From the NCBI GenBank assembly GCA_910577065.1, contig CAJTLD010000017.1:24536-29811 (forward strand): a stretch of DNA of 5,276 bases. The letters run 5' to 3'. Made by a program: the position numbers and the translations under genes. Of this stretch, positions 5,253-5,276 are shown piece after piece. Each line of letters opens with the position of its first letter. The stretch's first letter is position 1. This stretch comes from an uncultured Lachnospiraceae bacterium (GTDB lineage Bacteria; Bacillota; Clostridia; Lachnospirales; Lachnospiraceae). The notes beneath the pieces are model-generated. The model was not told the DNA's origin. It made no database searches and was given only the letters and a program-made list of their open reading frames with translations.

Positions 5253-5276
5253 TGCCCTGCCACGGATGGCAGGGCA
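5253..5276 (+). terminator. Perfect 10-bp hairpin at the window edge, terminator candidate
   Basis: TGCCCTGCCA (5253-5262) and TGGCAGGGCA (5267-5276) are exact complements around a CGGA loop. The GC-rich stem has terminator form. On the minus strand it is followed by TTGCTGGG, no U tract, so if it terminates it should do so for plus-strand transcription, with the U tract just past the window. That tail cannot be seen, so orientation and function remain open. Confidence 0.45.

Larger units (their letters stand above)
4974..5276. other. Intergenic region upstream of the operon; possible structured RNA
   Basis: About 300 bases without a convincing protein gene. One plus-strand frame stays open through it to TAA at 5227-5229, but it has no start with a ribosome site and the residues do not resemble a protein. 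Read as plus-strand RNA it folds locally: 5018-5049 gives a 12-bp hairpin with one bulge and one mismatch (CTGC/GCAG, AACT/AGTT, CGCA/TGCG, loop GCAAG); CTGTT/AACAG pairs near 5056-5070; AGCCGCT (5139-5145) can pair with AGCGGCT (5218-5224); CAGGGGAT (5184-5191) pairs with ATCCCCTG (5232-5239). It may be a small RNA or the leader of a plus-strand gene beyond the edge. I do not recognise a known RNA family. Confidence 0.4.

Noticed and set aside
4974..5276. tRNA, 6S RNA, SRP RNA or CRISPR array
   Set aside because: No T-loop GGTTCRA motif or cloverleaf, no GGAAGGAAGCAGC-type SRP core, no end-to-end pairing as in 6S RNA, and no regularly spaced direct repeats.
1..5276. Mobile element or phage genes
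   Set aside because: No transposase, integrase, flanking duplications or terminal repeats. All five genes are housekeeping or regulatory with even codon use and tight operon spacing.

Overview
The window carries one compact minus-strand gene cluster, read from high to low coordinates. It is typical of anaerobic Bacillota, most likely class Clostridia. Three things point there: strong GGAG/AGGAG Shine-Dalgarno sites, a four-domain S1 protein next to IspH, and the order FAD oxidoreductase, cmk, ispH, rpsA. That order is an arrangement I know from Clostridia, where ispH and rpsA are sometimes fused into one reading frame. I cannot name the genus.

Layout: 5276-4902 is an upstream region without a convincing gene. 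It holds a good minus-strand promoter for the cluster, a possible divergent plus-strand promoter, two similar CTGC/GCAG inverted repeats, RNA-like hairpins, and a perfect 10-bp hairpin ending exactly at the window edge. Then follow an RpiR/MurR-type regulator (4901-3978), an HI0933/BaiN-type FAD oxidoreductase (3981-2740), cytidylate kinase cmk (2718-2059), IspH (2057-1197) and ribosomal protein S1 (1222-89). An 11-bp hairpin at 38-70 closes the cluster. Four of the junctions are 21 bases or less, or overlap: 4-base ATGA overlap, 21-base gap, 1-base gap, 26-base overlap. One polycistronic mRNA is therefore likely.

Functionally, cmk recycles CMP/dCMP, IspH makes isoprenoid precursors with an Fe-S cluster, and S1 supports translation. 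These are growth-linked housekeeping jobs. The unusual element is a phosphosugar-sensing type of regulator (HTH plus SIS domain) as first gene, which may link the operon to carbon or cell-wall sugar status.

Points most worth a second look: (1) the FAD oxidoreductase lacks two glycines of the usual GxGxxG loop; (2) ispH ends on TTT TAA, where a +1 slip would give an IspH-S1 fusion resembling the natural fusions; (3) the 5' intergenic region may encode a structured RNA or leader on the plus strand. I see no clearly new multi-gene system here.
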